From: Liolophura sinensis
Taxonomy: Eukaryota > Mollusca > Polyplacophora > Chitonida > Chitonidae
Length of the DNA: 60,000 nucleotides
Assembly: GCF_032854445.1 (NCBI RefSeq)
Contig: NW_027017953.1
Coordinates: forward strand, 500,501 to 560,500
Direction: 5' to 3'
In this document: piece by piece, positions 40,701 through 55,700 of the stretch
Numbering within the stretch: position 1 is the stretch's first letter
How the letters are laid out: each line of letters starts with the position of its first letter
Notes under the pieces: model-generated
Databases searched by the model: none
What the model was told of the DNA's origin: nothing
The model's input: the letters and a program-made list of their open reading frames with translations, nothing else
Translations under genes and position numbers: made by a program

Positions 40701-43700
40701 TGTGCTGAGGCTGTATTATATCTCCAGAGAACACATACACATACATGTGTGGTCAGCTGAACAACTCTCTGGCCTGGGTATTATTAGCCATTGTGCTGAG
40801 GCTGTATTATATCTCCAGAGGACACATACACATACATGTGTGGCCAGCTGAACAACTCTCTGGCCTGGGTATTATTAACCATTGTGCTGAGACTGTATTA
40901 TATCTCCAGAGGACACATACACATACATGTGTGGTCAGCTGAACAACTCTCTGGCCTGGGTATTATAAGCCAGCAATGTGCTGTCCATGGTGCTGAGACT
41001 GTATTATATCTCCAGAGGACACATACACATACATGTGTGGTCAGCTGAACAACTCTGTGACCTGGGTATTATAAGCCAGCAATGTGCTGTCCATGGTGCT
41101 GAGGCTGTATTATATCTCCAGAGGACACATACACATACATGTGTGGTCAGCTGAACAACTCTCTGGCCTGGGTATTATTAGCCATGGCGCTGAGGCTGTA
41201 TTATATCTCCAGAGGACACATACACATACATGTGTGGTCAGCTGAACAACTCTCTGGCCTGGGTATTATTAGCCATTGTGCCGAGGCTGTATTATATCTC
41301 CAGAGAACACATACACATACATGTGTGGTCAGCTGAACAACTCTGGCCTGGGTATTATTAGCCATTGTGCCGAGGCTGTTTTATATCTCCAGAGGACACA
41401 TACATGTGTGGTCAGCTGAACAACTCTCTGGCCTGGGTATTATTAGCCATTGTGCTGAGGCTGTATTATATCTCCAGAGGACACATACACATACATGTGT
41501 GGTCAGCTGAATAAGTCTCTGGCCTGGGTATTATAAGCCAGCAATGTGCTGTCCATGGTGCTGAGGCTGTATTATATCTCCAGAGAACACATACACATAC
41601 ATGTGTGGTCAGCTGAACAACTCTCTGGCCTGGGTATTATTAGCCATTGTGCTGAGACTGTATTATATCTCCAGAGGACACATACACAAACATGTGTGGT
41701 CAGCTGAACAACTCTCTGGCCTGGGTATTATTAGCCATGGCGCTGAGGCTGTATTATATCTCCAGAGGACACATACACATACTTTTGTGGTCAGCTGAAC
41801 AACTCTCTGGCCTGGGTATTATTAGCCATTGTGCTGAGGCTGTATTATATCTCCAGAGAAACACATACACAAACATGTGTGGTCAGCTGAACAACTCCCT
41901 GGCCTGGGTATTATAAGCCAGCAATGTGCTGTCCATAGTGCTGAGGCTGTATTATATCTCCAGAGAACACATACACATACATGTGTGGTCAGCTGAACAA
42001 CTCTCTGGCCTGGGTATTATTAGCCATGGCGCTGAGGCTGTATTATATCTCCAGAGAACACATACACATACATGTGTGGTCAGCTGAACAAGTCAGTGAC
42101 CTGGGTATTATTAGCCATTGTGCCGAGGCTGTTTTATATCTCCAGAGGACACATACATGTGTGGCCAGCTGAACAACTCTCTGGCCTGGGTATTATTAGC
42201 CATTGTGCTGAGACTGTATTATATCTCCAGAGGACACATACACATACATGTGTGGCCAGCTGAACAACTCTCTGGCCTGGGTATTATTAGCCATAGTGCT
42301 GAGGCTGTATTATATCTCCAGAGGACACATACACAAACATGTGTGGTCAGCTGAACAACTCCCTGGCCTGGGTATTATAAGCCAGCAATGTGCTGTCCAT
42401 AGTGCTGAGGCTGTATTATATCTCCAGAGAACACATACACATACATGTGTGGTCAGCTGAACAAGTCAGTGGCCTGGGTATTATAAGCCAGCAATGTGCT
42501 GTCCATGGTGCTGAGGCTGTATTATTGATATATCTTCTCATTTCTCATAGACCGCTGAAGTCTGAACATTTATTATTTGTATATGTAAATGGACAGTATA
42601 TATGTAAATGATGTCAGCAACAGGCCCTGATGACTCGTAGCAGGGCAGAAATGGCTTTGATGTCAGCAACAGGTCTTGATGACTCGTCAAAGCACTCACT
42701 CACTCATGACTCGTCCAAGCACTCACTCACTCATAACTCCCCCAAGCACTCACTCATGATTCGTCCAAGCACTCACTCACTCATGACTCATCCAAGCACT
42801 CACTCACTCGTGACTCGTCCAAGCACTCACTCACTTGTGACTCGTCCAAGAACTCACTCACTCATGACTCATCCAAGCACTCACTCATGACTCGTCCAAG
42901 CACTCACTCACTCGTGACTCGTCCAAGCACTCACTCACTCATGACTCGCCCAAGCACTCACTCACTTGTGACTCGTCCAAGCACTCACTCACCCATGACT
43001 CATCCAAGCACTCACTCATGACTCATTCAAGCACTCACTCACCCCTGACTCGTCCAAGCACTCACTCACTCATGACTCGCCCAAGCACTCACTCACTTGT
43101 GACTCGTCCAAGAACTCACTCACTCATGACTCATCCAAGCACTCACTCATGACTCATTCAAGCACTCACTCACCCCTGACTCGTCCAAGCACTCACTCAC
43201 TCATGACTCGCCCAAGCACTCACTCACTTGTGACTCATCCAAGCACTCACTCACCCATGACTTGTCCAAGCACTCACTCATGACTCGTCCAAGCACTCAC
43301 TCACTCATGACTCGTCCAAGCACGCACTCACTCATGTAGCAGTTAGTGCATGCATGTTCAGCAGAAATACGCATGTGTTAATTTTAGCTTACAAGGCTTT
43401 CATTTCATGTTTTCATTGTTTCTTTTTTTCTTTTCCAATTTCAGAGTTATTACGATGTCCAAGGAGAGGATGAACTGGAATCCCTGGAAGGTAAGTAGCC
43501 GTCCCTCATTCACCTGTGCTGCTCTGTTTTACCTGTGCACAACTTGTGTTGTCAAACAAATTTAGAAATAGATAAATAGATAGAGCTTTCACCTAGAGAA
43601 GACAGGTGTTGTGTGTGTAGTGCCTGTCTGGAGGGCTGGAAGTGTTTACACAGGGGTCAGAGGTCAGCCTTGTGGATCAGAGGTGGTGTAGAAAGGCCAG

Positions 43701-46700
43701 GTCAGTAGAACAAGGGGGTTTTTTGGCTGTTTAATGAGGACTATCTTACAGTAGGTGGAAGGTTTCTGGACGTCACCTCACATTGTAAACTCCCAGATTG
43801 TGGACTTGGTCATGGCAGTGGCAATGTGTACAATAGTACATGTTCGTGAACAGTTTGTTTTCAGGGCCTAGTACATCTTGTGCATTTGTATAAAGTAAAC
43901 AAGAAAAAAAATGAATATGAGAGACAGATATGTGTGTTGTTTGCTCAGGAAACTTTCCAAGACAGAATAATTTTCATATGTAAAGTAACCCAAACACAGC
44001 CTTGCACAAAGCAATGACATTCTTGTTTGTCAATACTGTCCAAGAAACACATGTAAAGATTTTCATTGGGCACAGGTAGACAGAGAGGAATTGCACTCAT
44101 AATACTAGAAAAGTGACAAAACAGCAAGATCATCTCTACATCACAATTACTTGTGGAGGGGATTATATAACTCTGGACCAATATCCCTTCTTCAGAACCC
44201 TCTGACATCCATCCTATGATCAACCACATCTTACAGCAGACTGTGTATCAAGATGTCACTAAGCCCACATTATAGCTGGACCCACAAGCTGTTGTAGACA
44301 GGGCACATTACCTAAGCAGCTCTTCTCTCTGCCTCCCCATGTTACCCATGGCACCCTGACAGTGTCATGGGCAGGACAAGCTTCATTCCCAGGTGTTACA
44401 GCAGACTCTGTATCAAGATGTCACTAAGCCCACATTGTAGCTGGACCCACAAGCTGTTGTAGACAGGGTCCATTACCTAATGAGATCTTCTCTCCGCCTC
44501 CCAATGTTACCCATGGCACCCTGACAGTGGCACAGATGTGACTAGCATCATTCCCAGGTGTTACAGAAGGCAACTGACCATATGCGGTAGTGCTCCAAGA
44601 TGTTGTCAAATTACCTGGTAGAATAGAGGAATACAATACAAGGAGAGCCATGTGATTACTCTTCAGGTTATCAATGTGGAAATTGGATTTAGAGAGAAAA
44701 TGTGACCAGCTTTTGTAGTAAATACCACAGATGTTACAAGTGTCAGGTGAGGAAGGATCTGGCTGTTGTAAACCTTATTTACCACCCAGATACTTAGTCT
44801 CTGGTGATTTCCTATGTCCCTTTCCCATGGAATTATATTTTGTCATGTTTAAGTGTGTTATAAAACTGTTCAGAGCTGCTTCCATAAGTGGGAAGGTCTG
44901 TCAGCAATCTGCAGACGGTCGTGGGTTTCCCCTTGTGCTCTGCCTGGTTTCCTGCCATCATAATGCTGGCTGTCATTGTATAAGTGAAATATTTTTGATT
45001 ACAGCATAAAACACCAGTGAAATAAAACAAATAAATAAATAAGTAAGAGCTTCGTGACTTTGTTGTTAGACACATATATGAATTTGACATAGGAAATATA
45101 TATTAAGGAAACTTCATTTATCATATATTCCAAAGCTGTTTGTAAGTTTTTGTAAAAGTTTGTAATAGGCAGGATTTTTGTATTTTCAATTTAAATTTTG
45201 CTTTTTTTGTGCGTTTCACATGAAATGATGAAAAGGGTAAAACTGCTGAATTATTGCATCCTTAGTCCAGTACAGAACTTATCAAAATGAAAAGGTAAAC
45301 TGATTTTATTTGTAACGTTCAAGTATTAATTAGATTTTGTACAAAATACTGTGCCACATTTGAACTGCCCCTTGTACAAGATAGTATGGGCTGTGATCTG
45401 TGATTAATTAACTGTGAAGGTTCCCCCTGTCACCCCTCCCCATTTGTAATAGTGGTATCACCCATTTCTGTGAATTCAACTTTCTGTTTGCTGTCATTGA
45501 TATGGGTGAACTTCATTGTGGAGGCTTGGGATGTCATTATTTTCTAATAGTAGGACAGGTTATAAAGTATAAGCCCATTTACTCTTCATACAGCGTTTTT
45601 CTCAGTACTAGATGAGGGTTGTATGAGTGTGTATGTCACAGTACAGGTACTACCTTGTGTGGACTTCCACCTATAAAATTTATCTACACAGGTTAACAAG
45701 AGCGCAGGCAAAGCTGGGGTGATAGACTGTACTCCAGGGCAAACCATATCTGTGTGTCATTAATGTCTTACTTACTGAGGGGTGGACAGAGAGGTCTAAA
45801 TCTACTGTGGGGTCTACTGTAAAAATATGCTTCTTCAGTGGCTTTGGTTGGTAAATTCAAAGCCATTTCAGTTGTGAGAAATACACATTTTTAGAAAACT
45901 AAGTTGAATGTGTGAAAGAGGAGTACGTGTAAAACAGGAAGCTGCCCTTCCCATGCCCACTGTAACCCTAGCCTCCTTTTTCTGCCTCCCACAACTCCAA
46001 CATCAGTGAATGGTGAATGGAGACTTTCAGAAAGTCTGTCAGTTATTCCTAGTGAGGCTCCAGAGGCACCCCCATTTGCTGCTCCTCACGTCCTACTGAC
46101 AGCTCTGTCATTGATTTAAGAGGCTCCATTGGACTCACCTCACTGTTGTCAATTTAAATATTTTCTCCACAAAATATACTCAAAACTGTCAGGTGACTAG
46201 GTTCTATGTTGTACTTGAAAATCGTTATTTTATACAATAGCAGCCAGCCTGCTCCATGGATGAATTAAACCAGAGTAAAGGTTCAACCTTTGTGGCATAT
46301 TTACCCTTTGTATGGCATATACCTCTGTGTGACATATACCTCAGTGGCATATTTCCCCTTTGTGGCATATTTGAGCCTAAAATTCCAACCCCATTAGACA
46401 TGTTAATCCGTCATTGCACAACCCAGAATTGCCTAATCCGCCATTGATCACACAGTAGCACACCCCAGTATTGCCTAATCTGCCATTGATCACACAGTAG
46501 CACAACCCAGTATCATCTAATCTGCCATTGATCACACAGTAGCACACTCCAGTATTGCCTAATCCGCCATTGATCACACAGTAGCACACCCCAGTATCAC
46601 CTAATCCGCCATTGATCACACAGTAGCACACCCCAGTATCACCTAGTCTGCCATTGATCACACAGTAGCACACCCCAGTATCACCTAATCCGCCATTGAT

Positions 46701-49700
46701 CACACAGTAGCACACCCCAGTATTGCCTAATCTGCCATTGATCACACAGTAGCACAACCCAGTATTGCCTAATCTGCCATTGATCACACAGTAGCACACC
46801 CCAGTATTGCCTAATCTGCCATTGATCACACAGTAGCACAACCCAGTATCATCTAATCTGCCATTGATCACACAGTAGCACACTCCAGTATTGCCTAATC
46901 CGCCATTGATCACACAGTAGCACACCCCAGTATCACCTAATCCGCCATTGATCACACAGTAGCACACCCCAGTATCACCTAGTCTGCCATTGATCACACA
47001 GTAGCACACCTCAGTATCACCTAGTCTGCCATTGATCACACAGTAGCACAACCCAGTATCGCCTAATCTGCCATTGATCACACAGTAGCACACCCCAGTA
47101 TTGCCTAATCTGCCATTGATCACACAGTAGCACAACCCAGTATCACCTAATCCGCCATTGATCACATAGTAGCACACCCCAGTATCACCTAATCTGCCAT
47201 TGATCACACAGTAGCACACTCCAGTATTGCCTAATCCGCCATTGATCACACAGTAGCACACCCCAGTATCACCTAATCCGCCATTGATCACACAGTAGCA
47301 CACCCCAGTATCACCTAGTCTGCCATTGATCACACAGTAGCACACTCCAGTATCACCTAGTCTGCCATTGATCACAGTAGCACAACCCAGTATCGCTTAA
47401 TCCGCCATTGATCACACAGTAGCACACCCCAGTATCACCTAATCTGCCATTGATCACACAGTAGCACACCCCAGTATTGCCTAATCTGCCATTGATTACA
47501 CAGTAGCACAACCCAATATCACCTAATCTGCCATTGATCACACAGTAGCACACCCCAGTATCACCTAATCTGCCATTGATCACACAGTAGCACAACCCAG
47601 TATCGCCTAATCCGCCATTGATCACACAGTAGCACACCCCAGTATTGCCTAATCTGCCATTGATCACACAGTAGCACAACCCAGTGTCATCTAATCTGCC
47701 ATTGATCACACAGTAGCACACCCAAGTATCGCCTAATCTGCCATTGATCACACAGTAGCACACCCCAGTATTGCCTAATCTGCCGTTGATCACACAGTAG
47801 CACAACCCAGTATCACCTAATTAGCCATTGATGACACAGTAGCACACCCCAGTATTGCCTAATCTGCCATTGATTACACAGTAGCACAACCCAGTATCAC
47901 CTAATCCGCCATTGATCACATAGTAGCACACCCCAGTATCACCTAATCTGCCATTGATTACACAGTAGCACAACCCAGTATCGCTTAATCCTCCATTGAT
48001 CACACAGTAGCACACTCCAGTATCACCTAATCCGCCATTGATCACACAGTAGCACAACCCAGTATCACGTAATCCGCCATTGATCACACAGTAGCACAAC
48101 CCAATATCGCCTAATCCGCCATTGATCACACAGTAGCACAACCCAGTATCATCTAATCTGCCATTGATCACACTGTAGCACACCCCAGTATTGCCTAATC
48201 CACTATTGATCACACCCCAAAGGTAGCACACCCCAGTATTGCCTAATCAGCCAAAGATCACACAGTAGCACACCCCATTATCGCCCAGTCAGTTGCCTAA
48301 TCAGTCATTAATCACACAGTAGCACACCCCAGTATCACCAAATCTGTTGCATAATCAGTCATTGGTCACAGTAGCACATCCCAGTATTATCCAGTCAGTC
48401 ATTGGTCACACAGTAGCACATCCCAGTATTATCCAGTCAGTCATTGGTCACACAGTAGCACATCCCAGTATTATCCAGTCAACTGCCTACAGTCCACTAG
48501 GTGAGGTTTGAATTTGGAAAGTTCCAGCACTTGATGACCCTATTTGAGCTGGAGATTTTTTTTTCTTCATTATTTACAGAAGGTCTAAGTATGAATGGTT
48601 CAATTCTTAATGTTCTTTTTTTATCAGTAGTAGGGTGGAGGTTGAATAGGCTGGAAGCTCTCAAAGGGCAGGGTGATGTTATGGAAGGGTTCTTTGTGTC
48701 TCCTTGTGTCCCAAAAGGGCCATTTGCTGGGTATTGTGCAGGGCTGTGCCCCCACTAAATCTCCCCTCATGAGCACCCCCCACCCCCGCAACCACACACA
48801 TTTCCCTGCATACAAATGCTCGTAGGCTACCTGCCTGTCCAGATTGCCCCTAGATCTTATGACCAGGTGAATTAGCACTCAACAGAAACTTTAACGTGTA
48901 TCATAACTTTCCTGGAAGATACCTGTAGACTATAGTCTATGTAGCCGACTAGTCATGTGAACTCCCCAAATCTTTTATCTGTCAGATACCTGTAGACTAT
49001 AGTCTCTGTAGCCGACTAGTCATGCGAACTCCCCAAATCTTTTATGTGTCAGATACCTGTAGACTATAGTCTATGTAGCCGACTAGTCATGTGAACTCCC
49101 CAAATCTTTTACCTGTCAGATACCTGTAGACTATAGTCTATGTAGCCGACTAGTCATGTGAACTCCCCAAATCTTTTATCTGCCAGGTACCTGTTGACTA
49201 AAGTCTATGTAGCAGACTAGTCATGTGAACTCCCCAAATCTTTTATGTGTCAGATACCTGTAGATTATAGTCTATGTAGCCGACTAGTCATGTGAACTCC
49301 CCAAATCTTTTATGTGTCAGATACCTGTAGACTATAGTCTATGTAGCCGACTAGTCATGTGAACTCCCCAAATCTTTTACCTGTCAGATACCTGTAGACT
49401 ATAGTCTATGTAGCCGACTAGTCATGCGAACTCCCCAAATCTTTTATGTGTCAGGTACCTGTAGACTGTAGTCTATGTAGCCGACTAGTCATGCGAACTC
49501 CCCAAATCTTTTATCGGTCAGATACCTGTAGACTGTAGTCTATGTAGCCGACTAGTCATGTGAACTCCCCAAATCTTTTACCTGTCAGGTACCTGTAGAC
49601 TGTAGTCTATGTAGCAGACTAGTCATGCGAACTCCCCAAATCTTTTACCTGTCAGATACCTGTAGACTGTAGTCTATGTAGCCGACTGGTCATGCGAACT

Positions 49701-52700
49701 CCCCAAATCTTTTACCTGTCAGATACCTGTAGACTGTAGTCTATGTAGCCGACTAGTCATGCGAACTCCCCAAATCTTTTACCTGTCAGGTACCTGTAGA
49801 CTGTAGTCTATGTAGCAGACTAGTCATGCGAACTCCCCAAATCTTTTATGTGTCAGATACCTGTAGACTATAGTCTATGTAGCCGACTAGTCATGCGAAC
49901 TCCCCAAATCTTTTATGTGTCAGATACCTGTAGACTATAGTCTATGTAGCCGACTAGTCATGGGAACTCCCCAAATCTTTTATGTGTCAGATACCTGTAG
50001 ACTATAGTCTATGTAGCCGACTAGTCATGTGAACTCCCCAAATCTTTTACCTGTCAGATACCTGTAGATTGTTGTCTATGTAGCCGACTAGTCATGCGAA
50101 CTCCCCAAATCTTTTATCTGTCAGGTACCTGTAGACTGTAGTCTATGTAGCAGACTAGTCATGCGAACTCCCCAAATCTTTTATCTGTCAGATACCTGTA
50201 GACTATAGTCTATGTAGCCGACTAGTCATGTGAACTCTCCAAATCTTTTATGTGTCAGATACCTGTAGACTATAGTCTATGTAGCTGACTAGTCATGTGA
50301 ACTCCCCAAATCTTTTACCTGTCAGATACCTGTAGACTGTAGTCTATGTAGCCGACTAGTCATGCGAACTCCCCAAATCTTTTATCTGTCAGGTACCTGT
50401 AGACTATAGTCTATGTAGCCGACTAGTCATGTGAACTCCCCAAATCTTTTACGTGTCAGATACCTGTAGACTATAGTCTATGTAGCAGACTAGTCATGTG
50501 AACTCCCCAAATCTTTTACCTGTCAGATACCTGTAGACTATAGTCTATGTAGCCGACTAGTCATGTGAACTCCCCAAATCTTTTATCTGTCAGATACCTG
50601 TAGACTATAGTCTATGTAGCCGACTAGTCATGTGAACTCCCCAAATCTTTTATCTGTCAGATACCTGTAGACTATAGTCTATGTAGCCGACTAGTCATGT
50701 GAACTCCCCAAATCTTTTATGTGTCAGATACCTGTAGACTGTAGTCTATGTAGCAGACTAGTCATGTGAACTCCTCAAATCTTTTATCTTCCAGATGACT
50801 AGTCTAGTATAACAGCCCGATAATGTAAACTCCTCAAATCTTTCACCTGTCAGGTATCTGTGGATTGTAGTCTAGTATAACAGCCTGGTTATGTGAACTC
50901 CTCAAATCTTTCACCTGTCAGGTACCTGTGGATTGTAGTCTAGTATAACAACCTGATAATGTAAACTCCTCAAATCTTTCACCTGTCAGGTATCTGTGGA
51001 TTGTAGTCTAGTATAACAGCCTGATAATATGAACTCCTCAAATCTTTCACCTGTCAGGTACCTGTGGATTGTAATCTAGTATAACAGCCTGGTCATGTGA
51101 ACTCCTCAAATTGTCAGGTACCTGTGTATTGTAGCCTAGTATAACAGCCTGATTGTGTGAAATCCTCAAATCTTTCTCCTGTCAGGTCCCTGTGGATTGT
51201 AGTCTAGTATAACAGCCTGATAATGTGAACTCCTCAAATCTTTCACCTGTCAGGTACCTGTGGATTGTAGTCTAGTATAACAGCCTGATAATGTGAACTC
51301 CTCAAATCTTTCACCTGTCAGGTACCTGTGGATTGTAGTCTAGTATAACAGCCTGATAATGTGAACTCCTCAAATCGTTCACCTGTCAGGTATCTGTGGA
51401 TTGTAGTCTAGTATAACAGCCTGGTTATGTGAACTCCTCAAATCGTTCACCTGTCAGGTACCTGTGGATTGTAGTCTAGTATAACAGCTTGATTATGTAA
51501 ACTCCCCAAGCCATGCCCCTTTTTCCAGCCCGCCCCCAACCCCCCACCCCCCACCCCCCTCTAGCTTTATTTGGCGTGTAGCAGCGCTAGAACTACTGAA
51601 CGATCAGATGTAGCTGCCTTATACAGAGTGATAGATCAGGCAATCCGTCAATCATGTCAGATCGTGTGCACCACATTCGGGGCTGGCTTTGTGCCATGAG
51701 CTACATGTAACTGCTGGAAGCCTTGAGACCTGACTCCACCTGTTGCTAATGGAGCCCTGTTAAAAGCCTGAATTATCCTCCATACTTACACTGGGCAGAT
51801 ACAACAGGTTAACTGCCTTTGTCAGATATAAACAGGACGACAAACTCCTGCTACAGACAGCTGGCATCCAGTCACTGGACTCTTACTTTAAATTTTTGTA
51901 TGTATTTAAATGTGCACAGACTGGACTGAAGTGTTGAGTTTGCTACCAGACCAGAGAGCCAGCTGCCTGGGGCATAGATGGGCCAGCTGATTGTCAAGGG
52001 AACAATACCATATCTTTGCCTCCAGCTGAAATCTTAGGCTCTTTGTTATCTCTACTCATCCACAGACCCAGCTCACTTCTGTAGTAGGTCAAGTCAGCCT
52101 GTACTCACGCCCAGTCTGACAGCACACTCAAGTCAGCCTGTACTCACAGCCCTGTCTGATAGTACAGTCAAGTCAGTGTGTACTCACAGCCCAGTCTGAC
52201 AGCACACTCAAGTCAGCCTGTACTCACAGCCCTGTCTGATAGTACAGTCAAGTCAGTGTGTATTCACAGCACAGTCAAGTCAGTGTGTACTCACAGCCCA
52301 GTCTGACAGCACACTCAGTCAACCTGTACTCACAGCCCTGTCTGATAGTACAGTCAAGTCAGTGTGTACTCACAACACAGTCAAGTCAGTGTGTACTCAC
52401 AGCCCAGTCTGACAGCACACTCAAGTCAGCCTGTACTTACAGCCCTGTCTAATAGTACAGTCAAGTCAGTGTGTACTCACAACACATTCAAGTCAGTGTG
52501 TACTCACAGCCCAGTCTGACAGCACACTCAAGTCAGCCTGTACTTACAGCCCTGTCTGATAGTACAGTCGTCAGTGTGTACTCACAGCACAGTCAAGTCA
52601 GTGTGTACTCACAGCCCAGTCTGACAGCACACTCAAGTCAACCTGTACTCACAGCCCTCTCTGACAGATACCACACACACTGATAAGCTGTACACTTACC

Positions 52701-55700
52701 TGTCTGACAGATACCACACACACTGATGGCTTTTTTAACAAATTCTAGCTTGTGTAGATTAGATTGGAAAGTTAATATCAGAGCCATAGTCCTGTTGTTA
52801 TTGGGAAAAGATAATTAGATCTGTAACATGTTGGATGTGAAAAGCCCTTTGTGACCCTAAAGAGCCACAGCCTTGTTGTTATTGGGGAGAGATCGGTCGA
52901 TCTTGCAACATGTTGGCTGTGATCAGTCTTTGACCTTTAAGAGCCACAGTCTTGTTGTTATTAGGAAGAGATGAGTAGATCTGTAACATGTTGGCTGTGA
53001 TCAGTCTTTGACCCTAAAGAGCCACAGTCTTGTTGTTATTAGGAAGAGATCAGTAGATCTGTAACATGTTGGCTGTGAACAGTCTGACCCTAAAGAACCA
53101 TAGTCTCTATTAGCATGAAGAGATCTGTAGATCTGTAACATGTTGGCTGTGATCAGTCTTTGACCCTAAAGAGCCACAGTCTTGTTGTTATTGGGGAGAG
53201 ATCAGTTGATCTTGCAACATGTTGGCTGTGAACAGTCTTTGACCCTAAAGAGCCACAGTCTTGTTGTTATTAGGAAGAGATCAGTAGATCTGTAACATGT
53301 TGGCTGCCAACAGTCTTTGACCCTAAAGAGCCATAGTCTTGTTGTTATTGGGGAGAGATCGGTCGATCTTGCAACATGTTGGCTGTGATCAGTCTTTGAC
53401 CCCAAAGAGCCATAGTCTCTGTTAGTGGGAAGAGATCTGTAGATCTGTAACATGTTGGCTGCCAACAGTCTTTGACCCTAAAGAGCCATAGTCTGGTTGT
53501 TATTGGGGAGAGATTAGTTGATCTTGCAACATGTTGGCTGTGAACAGTCTTTGACCCTAAAGAGCCACAGTCTTGTTGTTATTAGGAAGAGATCTGTAGA
53601 TCTGTAACATGTTGGCTGCCAACAGTCTTTGACCCTAAAGAGCCATAGTCTGGTTGTTATTGGGGAGAGATTAGTCGATCTTGCAACATGTTGGCTGTGA
53701 ACAGTCATTGACCCTAAAGAGCCACAGTCTTGTTGTTATTAGGAAGAGATCTGTAGATCTGTAACATGTTGGCTGCGAACAGTCATTGACCCTAAAGAGC
53801 CACAGTCTTGTTGTTATTGAGGAGAGATCAGTCGATCTTGCAACATGTTGGCTATGATCAGTCTTTGACCCCAAAGAGCCATAGTCTCTGTTAGTGGGAA
53901 GAGATCTGTAGATCTGTAACATGTTGACTGTGAACAATCCTTAGTGGGCGTAAAACCTGACATAATTAAACTGGGCTGGATTTTCCAGGAGTTTCTCAGG
54001 AGATCACATTGTGATGTGTTTTATGTTTTGTTTTAGATCCGTGTCTAGAGGTGGATGTAGAGAAGATGAACAAAGAGTTTGTTGAGCAGAGTGAGGTAAG
54101 TGGTTAAGGACGGTGGGGGGCTGCCTCTTTGATCATCTGTACCTGTGACGTAAACATGTCACTCATAATTAACGTGTCACTCAACAAAAACAGAGGATTA
54201 ATTATGGTGTATTTTGTATTAAATTGATGAAGTAATGCCAACAGAAAAGTTAAAGATACACATCTGCTTAGATGAAGTTACAGTACCAATCTTAATTTAA
54301 CCAGTGCTTCAGTTAAATGTGAGGGGCAGGGTGGGAAGATGTTCTGGGAAAACTGAAGGTGCATACATGAGGTATTGCTTATATAGTGAGAGGAAACTGT
54401 GTATTGGAAGGGAAAGAAAAAGAGATGAGCTGTTGGGATGTCAAAACAGTATGTAATCTGATGAACCAGAGTTAAGGTTGTATCCTGTTAGGGACAGACA
54501 GAGTTAAGGTTGTATCCTGTTAGGGAGTTGTGGGACACACCGAGTTAAGGTTGTGCCCTGTTAGGGACACACAGAGTTAAGGCTGTGTCCTGTTAGGGAC
54601 ACACAGAGTTAAGGTTGTATCTTGTTAGGGACACACAGAGTTAAGGTTGTATCCTGTTAGAGACACACAGAGTTACGGTTGTGTCCTGTTAGGGACACAC
54701 AGAGTAAAGGTTGTATCTTGTAAGGGACAGACAGAGTTACGGTTGTATCCTGTTAGGGACAGACAAAGTTAAGGTTGTATCCTGTTAGGGACACACAGAG
54801 TTACGGTTGTGTCCTGTTAAGGACACACAGAGTAAAGGCTGTATCTTGTAAGGGACACAGAGTTAAGGTTGTATCCTGTTAGGGACACACAGAGTTAAGG
54901 TTGTATCTTGTTAGGGACACACAGAGTTAAGGTTGTATCCTATTAGGGAGTTGTGGGACACACAGAGTTAAGGTTGTGTCCTGTTAGGGACACACAGAGT
55001 TAAGGTTGTATCTTGTTAGGGACACACAGAGTTAGGGTTGTATCGTGTTAGGGACACACAGAGTTACGGTTGTGTCCTGTTAGTGACACACAGAGTAAAG
55101 GTTGTATCTTGTAAGGGACAGACAGAGTTACAGTTGTATCCTGTTAGGGACAGACAGAGTTAAGGTTGTATCCTGTTAGGGATACACAGAGTAAAGGTTG
55201 TATCTTGTAAGGGACACAGAGTTAAGGTTGTATCCTGTTAGGGACAGACAGAGTTAAGGTTGTATCCTGTTAGGGAGTTGTGGGACACACAGAGTTAAGG
55301 TTGTGTCCTGTTAGGGACACACAGAGTTAAGGTTGTATCTTGTTAGGGACACACAGAGTTAAGGTTGTATCCTGTTAGGGACACAGAGTTAAGGTTGTGT
55401 CCTGTTAGGGATACACAGAGTAAAGGTTGTATCTTGTAAGGGACACAGAGTTAAGGTTGTATCCTGTTAGGGACAGACAGAGTTAAGGTTGTATCCTGTT
55501 AGGGACAGACAGAGTTAAGGTTGTATCCTGTTAGGGAGTTGTGGGACACACAGAGTTAAGGTTGTGTCCTGTTAGGGACAGACAGAGTTAAGGTTTTATC
55601 CTGTTAGGGACAGACAGAGTTAAGGTTGTATCCTGTTAGGGACAGACAGAGTTAAGGCTGTATCCTGTTAGGGACACACAGAGTTAAGGTTGTGTCCTGT

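Larger units (their letters stand above)
43491..46395 (+). other. Mostly unique 5' part of TRNAU1AP intron 8
   Basis: Contains the 165-bp duplication at 44231 and an inverted DR1 copy at 44870. No coding signal otherwise. Confidence 0.6.

Noticed and set aside
39514-42611. Series of plus-strand [14 protein letters not shown] frames
   Set aside because: Same 91-bp repeat translated over and over; each ends after one or two units.
46377-48231. Minus-strand open frames up to 332 codons (14-residue repeats)
   Set aside because: Produced by a 42-bp tandem unit inside a TRNAU1AP intron; no start context, splice logic or family similarity.
48915-50800. CRISPR-like appearance (regular repeat with palindromes)
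   Set aside because: The whole 67-bp period is repeated with no unique spacers, and the context is a eukaryotic intron.
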